Positions 57,586 to 64,000 of a stretch of 64,000 nt of DNA are shown in pieces; position 1 is the first letter of the stretch; each line of letters opens with the position of its first letter. The translations under genes were made by a program, and so were the position numbers. Where the stretch lies: contig CM068313.1 in the NCBI GenBank assembly GCA_034766995.1, positions 4,016,461 to 4,080,460 of the forward strand, written 5' to 3'. Source of the stretch: Acanthacorydalis orientalis (taxonomy: Eukaryota; Arthropoda; Insecta; Megaloptera; Corydalidae). Under the pieces are notes generated by a model, which searched no databases, was not told the DNA's origin, and saw only the letters and a program-made list of their open reading frames with translations.

Positions 57586-57838
57586 GAACCATCAGGAGTC
57601 CAAATAATGACTAAAAAGGAAACATTTGACATTATGCGACAACGTAAAAATAATAATATCGACCAACAATTGGAATTCGACAAAAATTACCTGTTGAGCC
57701 ATAAACAATACTCAAAGGTTCATAGAAAGGAAACTAAACATCGATTTTCTTGTGTAAAATCAGAGATGAACCGTAGATGGACGGCTGCATACAAGGAAGA
57801 AGATACTTTTATAAGGAAAATTATAATTGGATTCAGGG
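57586..57838 (+). CDS. Candidate coding exon of an unrecognised protein
   Basis: Bounded by a good acceptor (TTTGTCTTTAG) and donor (TTCAGG|GTACGT). The frame is open with strongly charged, protein-like content: EPSGVQIMTKKETFDIMRQR, NNNIDQQLEFDKNYLLSHKQ, YSKVHRKETKHRF and MNRRWTAAYKEEDTFIRKII. I do not recognise the family. It lies inside the presumed ARID2 intron, about 1 kb after a Harbinger remnant, so it may be a nested host gene or an accessory ORF of a transposon. It is not part of ARID2 as known. Confidence 0.4.
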
Positions 57839-58059
57839 TACGTTTGAGGTACCTTGAACAAGGCTAATAAAAACAATTACATTGATTTGAAAAAATAAAA
57901 TATATTTTAATTATCCTAATAATCCCGTCAACCAAAAGATAAACATGTTCTGAACAAATTAAATAACAAAAATAATTTTGACCAGCCAGATCGGGCCAAT
58001 ATTCCACTGTGTGACGGCCAAACTAATAGTATATGGGGCCCTTTACACATTTTCAATTT

Positions 58060-58120
58060 TTTTTATACTTGTGAGATGAAAGAAAGAAAATAATTGATTT
58101 GTGAGAGTGAATTTCACCAA
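58060..58120. repeat. Foldback MITE end, family A
   Basis: 'acttgtgagatgaaagaaag' and 'gatttgtgagagtgaatttc' match the right terminus of the family only. Confidence 0.4.
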
Positions 58121-58319
58121 TGTTAGAACAATATTGTCACACGAGCGCAATCATGCCTAATTTATGTATAGACCTCTCTTCAGTCTGTATGTTTTAACTG
58201 TAATGTTTTCTATGAAATGAGAGTACGGTGGAAAATGCACGTTTCGTAGACTAGCGGAATGTGTTTCAATAGAATATAAGGAACGTTCGAAAACAATTAG
58301 AGCTATTATTAAGAACGTT

Positions 58320-58980
58320 ACGTTGCAATCGGTCGAAGAAAATGGTGGTGTATGTGTGTGTGCGTGCTTGTACATTGAACAGACGACGACGAAGACAGAT
58401 AACATTCAATAAAACACACGTCGACGTACATAATACATACACACTCTGGCACGCACTGAAACGATGACGTACGATGCTAGAGAGGACGGCAACAAAAATA
58501 GAGAGAAACGGCTACGGAACGAAACGTAGCGATTACAAAGCAGATAATAACTGAGCAGTTGTGAACCGCTTTGACGCGAGGCGGGCATGCAGTTCAGCGA
58601 CCCGCGCCGCACAACAGTGCCCGCCGCTTTCGAACCGTACGGATGTGTGTGTGTGTGTGTGTCTGTATTCACGGTGCAACGGGTGCGACGGAGACGGCAC
58701 GCGAGTGCCGAGCGAGACGGATACTTGCCGAGCGGGTTGTGACCGAAAGAGGCACGGAAAAAATGCCACGGCGTGAACTCGGAACACGATGAAATTAAGA
58801 GTTTGTGTTCAGTTCGGTAGTTGCACCGATTCGAAATTACTATTGCGACGGACGGGACGGACCCCGTACGGTTTCAGATCCGGATCGATCGGTGTTAGAA
58901 TGATGTCCGCCCAATCGATGGACCACTTACTCGACGCGATGTTCGTTTTTCACAAAGGATTCTGTGTGTAGATGCAAAAC
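58320..58980. promoter_or_regulatory. GC-rich island, candidate promoter or 5' exon
   Basis: About 650 bp of CpG-rich sequence ('gcgacccgcgccgcacaaca', 'gcgacggagacggcacgcga', 'gcgacggacgggacgga') with a (TG)n run, in an AT-rich context. Overlapping ORFs of 60-90 codons on both strands conflict with one another. A plus-strand frame from 58789 (MKLRVCVQFGSCTDSKLLLR...) ends at 58971 and is not recognised. Confidence 0.35.
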
Positions 58981-59680
58981 AAAGAATATTGCATGCGTAC
59001 ATACACATACATCCATTCGTACACACACAGTCAAATGTAAATACACAACTACAGTCCGTAACAAAAGACACAGAATTGTGTATTTCGATGGAAACAGGAC
59101 GGAAATGTTTAGTTTTTGTACGATTTTCGTACAGACTCGTTTTGAATTTATACTAGGATCGAGAAAATTTAATCGCGTCCATGTAAACATGAAAGGATAT
59201 GAGTATATCTTCCAGTTTAAAAATGAGTAATTTTTATATGAAAATGTCGACGGTTTCTGTTCAACATATTCAGAGGACTCGTTTAATGAAAACAAGAAAA
59301 CCCGAACATCATCGAAACGATATGAATTTTTTATTCTTTACAATCATAAACATGGTTGGACATCTAAAGATTTGTATGAAGCACGTTCGAACGACATTCC
59401 ATGATATTATTCCTCTTCTTTAACGCTTCCAATCCGGTATCTTTTTACAACTGTCCGTACCGGTGCAGTAATCTCAGTTTATCGCTAATATTTTTCATTG
59501 AAAATTACTATTTGTGAAGGACTAGAAGGATTTTTAATTAGTTAAACATCAGTCAGTCCTTACACTGGCGATTGGTATTAATATAGCATATGTATTACAA
59601 GAAAATAAAGAAATGTAATTAATTAAACATGTGGTCAATTGTGTGTCCTGTAACGAAACGTGAGAGAGTTAAGGCGATAT
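58981..59680 (+). other. ARID2 intron 2 segment, nothing recognised
   Basis: Moderately AT-rich. ORFs of 74-122 codons on both strands (for example 58927-59295 minus) lack any recognisable domain. Confidence 0.35.
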
Positions 59681-60246
59681 TTATGTTGGTAGGAAAATAA
59701 TTGTGGTTTTTGTTTTCTGAATTTTAACCTTAATTTTTTCAATGAAAGTTCATTTCATCGTGTTCATGTAAATATCATTTTGAAGTACATTTTTGGGTCT
59801 GTGTTCTGGTAACATCGACTTTGGTTTTATTATTAATTTTGCTTCAAATTGGGCTATTGAATAAAAGATGGAAAGGGAGCAAATAAGAGCATTTTTTGTA
59901 TGAGTTCAAAACGGGTGATAAAGCAGTAGAAACTGCTCGTAAACTAAACGATACTTTTGGTGTGGGTACTGTTAAGGAACGTACGGTGCAATGGTGGATC
60001 CAAAAATGTGCTGGGAACGATAGCCTTGAAGATGATGAAAGTCGCTGGCGTCCTTCAATTCATAACGACGAACTGAAGACGTTAGTTGAATCAGAATCAC
60101 ACACAACAATTGGAAAGCTTGCACAAAAGTTAGGCGTTAGTCATCCTACAGTTCTGGACTACTTAAAACAGCTAGGAAAATAAAAAAAATGTTAATATAT
60201 ATGAATTTGAAGGTTATAAACCGCGATTATTTTTCTAGCAACTTAA
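59681..60246 (+). mobile_element. Cecropia/Hsmar1-type mariner deletion derivative, copy 2
   Basis: Left end TTATGTTGGTAGGAAAATAA continuing 'ttgtggtttttg', right end 'aaaccgcgattatttttcta' and 'gcaacttaa'. The ATG at 59868 starts MEREQIRAFF, then a one-base frameshift leads into YEFKTGDKAVETARKLNDTF, VQWWIQKCAGNDSLEDDESR and TIGKLAQKLGVSHPTVLDYL. The coding part stops at the same place as in the 51.6-kb copy and jumps to 'atgaatttgaaggt.ataaa' before the TIR. 566 bp. Confidence 0.8.
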
Positions 60247-60249
60247 TAC

Positions 60250-60500
60250 AAGCAGTTCAAGACTTGTGTCCACATGTCGATGGTCAAACGCGGATAACTT
60301 TTGAACTACTAGATATTTTTTTTAAAATATTGTCCAGTAAAGATGTGCCTACAAAAAACTATAAACTTTTGTACCATTTTTAGCGACTGGCATGCAGTTT
60401 AAGATTCCAGTGTCCACATTTCAATGATTTGGTCACGATAACTTTCGAATCACTGGATATTTTTTTAAATATTTTTTATAACGGTGTGTTCGGCAAAGAA
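60250..60500. repeat. Direct repeat pair
   Basis: 'cttgtgtccacatgtcgatg' with 'ataacttttgaactact', and 'ccagtgtccacatttcaatg' with 'ataactttcgaatcact', followed by 'agatattttttt' and 'ggatatttttttaaatattt'. Units about 145 bp apart. Confidence 0.45.
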
Positions 60501-61387
60501 GTGTTGACAAATGATCAGATATTTTCAGTTTTTGAAAAAAAGTTTTTCTTCTACAAGTTAGTTATTTGGGATTTTATAGCGCTTCCACAGATAAGCCTTT
60601 CGTCTACAATTTTGTCAAAATTTAAAATTTGACTCTCTTTAAATGTTGAGAATTTAATTTCGCATATTTAAAAAAAAAATCATCCAGTTATTCTTGAAAA
60701 AATTAAGTCCAAAAGTTTTTACTTGACAGAAAGAGTTGGTTGTCATTTTGAAATTTGATCAGTTAGTCTGTCTCATGTTGATGATTTTCTTATTCTGAAA
60801 TGTGTGTGCAATAATTTGATACAGAAGAAGCAACCAATAAGTGCGTATTTTTAAAAATGAAGCATCCGCAGAATGTGTCTATGACGTCTCAATCTCGACT
60901 AATATAACTGAACCCAGTCACAAAGTATATTTAGGTTTTACATCCTTATCATCTGTTAGTTTTGTAAATCCCATTAAGATTTGTTTTCTTGTTATTTATT
61001 TTAAAGGAAAGAATATATTTTTTACATAAAAATGTGAAATTAAAATTGCGCTTACGCAGTATTGAAATTAATAGGTTAACTGTGCTTAATTTTTATTTTA
61101 GTTATTTTTTTTGTTTAGAATCAAATAAAAAAAAGCGTTTCTAATTCATTCAGAAATGTTTCTGTGAAATTTTGCTATAAGATACAAAGCTCGAGATCTG
61201 GCAAAAAAATATTAAAAAGTTATAATATTCAAGGCTTGTTTATTTCAATTAAACCCCTTTTAATTCTAAACGTTTACATCCTGATCAGCTGTTGGTTGTG
61301 TAAATCCTGTTAAGGATTGTAAAAAGGCAATACAACATTTTTCAAAATTGTTATTTCAACACAATACAATTTCGAAATTATAGTTTA

Positions 61388-61550
61388 AAATTCACTTTGA
61401 CAAATGAATTGTTTTCTCAATGTACAAACCATGAAGATATTGTTCGAATCAAAAACGTTCTATAAATGATTTTTGATTATGTCTTACGCGCATTTCGATA
61501 GGAAAGCGCTCGCCTTCAGAGCGCTTAGCTGTTAAAGAAATATAAAAATA
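61388..61550. repeat. Foldback MITE fragment, family A
   Basis: 'attcactttgacaaatgaat', 'atgtacaaaccatgaaga', 'tataaatgatttttgattat' and 'acgcgcatttcgatagga' are the left arm and core. Confidence 0.55.
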
Positions 61551-62232
61551 AAAATCTCACGTTTACCTTCTGTATCTAAAGAGTAGCCAACTCCATGAAA
61601 TCGTGGAGTTTAAATATTAATTCACAGGAACAAAACCGTGTTAATTTATTTTTTAAACAATCCGATTACGATCGGTAAGAGGTCTGACGTTAGAGACACT
61701 GCCAGACGACATGTATGAACAATCAGTTCGTCTCCAACGACGACCCATTTTAAAATCATGAAACTAACAGCGCTTCGAATCGTCTGTGTGTGTATATATA
61801 TAGAAAATAGTAGCAGTCACACTGCCAGCGAAAGAAAATTATGTTAGGTCAGGTACACGTTCTATGTACAATTACCGAGAGAATATAGTAGGATGCTGGA
61901 TAATGACACGATTTAAGAACAGATCTAGACGTTAGAAGTAGTAATAAAAATGTATATGTTGTGTCAAGGGCTTAAATTATATTGAACTTAAATAGTTTTA
62001 TGATAATTTTCTAGATGTGTTTATAATCGGTGTGACTTTGAATATGACGATATTAGAAATGTATATTGTTTTCGATTGTGACATAAATGTGGATTATTTC
62101 CAGTAACATCTGCTGAAAATTGATAAATGTGTTATGTTAAAAGAATTGGAAAGATCAACCTGTCTGTCTACCTTATTTCCTCTATACGAAATTCTAAGAA
62201 GCTTAAAACATAATTCCTTTGAATGTTTTCGG
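61551..62232 (+). other. ARID2 intron 2 segment, nothing recognised
   Basis: AT-rich, with a short 'gtgtgtgtatatatat' run near 61787. No ORF or element recognised. Confidence 0.4.
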
Positions 62233-62722
62233 GCGTACAAAATAATTCGGTGCCTTTAAATTAAATAATTCGTGACTGTTTCAAATTAAAATTTTTCTCG
62301 TGATTTTAAGATTAGAATGCCAATCCTAACGTTTAAAAACACTATATGTCTTATCCAAGCAGTTGACATAACCTCACAAATGACATAACTTCACAAAACA
62401 GTAGTGAACAGAAGTTTTCAATCATGCATTTGCATACATTTTGTTTTTCAATTAAAAAAAATGCTGTCGAAGCAGAACGCATGATTTATTCATTTTAGGT
62501 GGAAAGTTTTGTGACGCATAAAACATGCAAAAATAGTGGAATAAGTCCGAAAGTGCATTGACGACTTCAGTCGACTCAACCCCGTCATCTTTTTTTCGAT
62601 AAATGATTCGTCAGTTATCCGGCAGATGGAGCTCAGTTATACAAAAAAATGTGTTCCATTTTCCCGTTAATAAACATTAATTTCTATAAAAAAAAGACAC
62701 CGAATTAATTTGTACTCGTAAT
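62233..62722 (+). mobile_element. ~0.5-kb mariner-derived MITE, full copy, opposite orientation
   Basis: About 490 bp, left end 'tacaaaataattcggtgcct', right end 'gacaccgaattaatttgtac'. The plus strand shows QLKKNAVEAERMIYSF and VTHKTCK (mariner N-terminus) directly followed, with stops, by FFDK.FVSYPADGAQLYKK (C-terminus). Inverted relative to the copies at 7.3 and 24.7 kb. Confidence 0.72.
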
Positions 62723-62854
62723 AAACCACATCATTGAACTTTTATACAAACCATATCATTGTATCAGAACTGATGTCGTGACAAATGTCTCTAGTCTTCG
62801 TCAAAGTCGTCTGTATCCAAAAATTCTGGTTAGAAGTCATCTTTCACTGTTTTC

Positions 62855-63190
62855 CTTGTCTTCATTTTCCGATATATTTTTGTCTTACACAAGGCATTTT
62901 AGGATAATCTGCAAAATAATATAAAAAACTGAAAATATAACAATCATAAAACGATAATAGAGGTACCGAGCTTTTACTCTTAGAAATATCATTGTTGTCT
63001 TTTCTGCATTCGATAAGACATTCCTTGTTTTCATTTTTGATATATTTTTGCTTCACAAAAGGCATTTTAGAATAAAAACCTGTAAAATAATATAAAAAGA
63101 TGAAAATATAAGGAATAGTAAAGGTATATAATAAATGATAGAGGTAACACCGAGCTTTTATTCTTTTTCTGCATTCGATAAGAGACTAAA
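62855..63190 (-). repeat. Tandem duplication with splice-like signals
   Basis: Two units of about 170-180 bp. On the minus strand each has a pyrimidine/AG acceptor-like stretch ('attattttacag', 'attattttgcag') and then 'cctaaaatgcctt' or 'tctaaaatgcctt'. One unit reads MPFVKQKYIKNENKECLIEC and the other MPCVRQKYIGK then a stop. The duplicated 'cttatcgaatgcagaaaa' and 'aaaagctcggt' blocks mark the units. It may be a duplicated exon or a diverged repeat; product unknown. Confidence 0.4.
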
Positions 63191-64000
63191 TTTTGATTTG
63201 CTTAATCTTTGCCAACAAACAGCTAACTCGCGAACATAACCCAACTTATAATTAAAGCGCTAAAACGGTTATACAGGCTTTAGTTCTAACTACAACCGCA
63301 GAGTTGTAACAAATCCAAGCAAAGTCCACCGCTTCATCGTACTCCGTGTAGATTGTTTCTTGCTCAACGACACATCCACACCGTCCAACAGTTTCGCTCT
63401 GACTGAAAGATTTGCCCGACCGTCCGAGTATATCCAAACGTACTCCGCTGTACGTTCTATCAGTTAATAGTCTCTATCAGCTAATAGAAACACAAAACAT
63501 TGAGCCATGTGGTGTTCTCGATATCTGTGTTTCGTTCTTTGCAAGGAAACTTCGTATAAAAATTCTGTCAAGTCTGATGTAATATTTTTTATATATTAAA
63601 CATGAATTAAGTAACAAGAACGATAAACATTTTCATAAATTCTGTTATAAATATATGCATAGGTTTGTATCACTTTCAAGAGATATTTTGTTGCGTGCAA
63701 AATATGTAAATTGAAAACGGATTGAAATCAAAAGAATTCATTTGATATTTTTTTTCGTACCAAAAATTAAAATATACATTTGGTCTTGTTTTATAATTAG
63801 AACTGATAAAACTTGGAGACTGTTCTATGTAAACATCTAGTAGTTGTGCTAGTCTGGTATTCATAATCTTATCTGTTTGTGTGATTCAAATATTTGCTTT
63901 GATTCTCAGAAACGGTGATATCTGTTTATAAACATTTGATACGGATTCGAAGAGTGTAAGAAAACAATCTGGTAAATTTAAAATTATTAAGTGTACAAAT
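63191..64000. other. Window end, nothing firmly recognised
   Basis: A slightly GC-richer patch at 63230-63470 ('cgtccgagtatatccaaacg') lies upstream, in minus orientation, of the duplicated segment. It could be its 5' flank. The rest is AT-rich. Confidence 0.35.

Overview
This is nuclear DNA from an animal, most likely an insect. Genes are split by GT..AG introns, the background is very AT-rich with many long (TA)n microsatellites, and mariner-type DNA transposons and their miniature derivatives are everywhere. The window also carries SLIMP, a seryl-tRNA synthetase paralogue best known from insects. No bacterial features, CRISPR array, rRNA or tRNA gene was recognised.

Layout. About 1.75-16.78 kb (+ strand): the last ten coding exons, about 775 codons, of an axonemal inner-arm dynein heavy chain most like DNAH1. 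They cover the end of AAA5, AAA6 and the C-terminal domain; the rest of the gene must lie upstream. About 18.47-19.82 kb (- strand): an intronless 451-codon SLIMP gene, convergent with the dynein. About 19.86-20.74 kb (- strand): a three-exon ZNF593/Bud20 C2H2 zinc-finger gene whose stop codon is only 37 nt from the SLIMP start, a spacing that suggests a bicistronic or overlapping unit. About 21.1-22.45 kb (+ strand): a GC-rich, CpG-bearing promoter/5' leader and the first two coding exons of an ARID2 (BAP170) homologue. No later ARID2 exon was found, so its second intron probably fills the remaining 41.5 kb or more, unless unrecognised genes are nested in it. One such candidate is a two-exon ORF at 57.24-57.84 kb. 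GC-rich islands at 38.1-39.0, 47.1-47.7 and 58.3-59.0 kb look like promoters or 5' exons but carry no recognisable protein.

The remainder is a transposon graveyard. It holds a near full-length but dead mariner (9.57-11.13 kb), a second mariner lineage (45.79-47.04 kb) and a deleted minus-strand mariner (49.98-50.79 kb). Two copies of one cecropia/Hsmar1-type deletion derivative lie at 51.6 and 59.7 kb, with an 87-bp MADE1-like MITE at 1.26 kb. There is a ~0.5-kb mariner-derived MITE family (three long copies plus fragments, one split by a nested insertion with an 8-bp target-site duplication). An abundant foldback MITE family seeds many dynein introns. hAT, PIF/Harbinger, pogo/Tigger-like and TTAA-flanked remnants are also present. 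Two tandem arrays stand out: a degenerate ~150-bp array (23.0-24.6 kb) and an 81-bp array (34.3-34.9 kb) that recurs in inverted orientation at 37.1 kb.

The four recognised host genes belong to unrelated processes: ciliary/sperm motility, mitochondrial translation and replication control, 60S ribosome biogenesis, and PBAP/SWI-SNF chromatin remodelling. The only suggestive functional link is the tight ZNF593-SLIMP pair. All calls come from reading the sequence; no database search was run.
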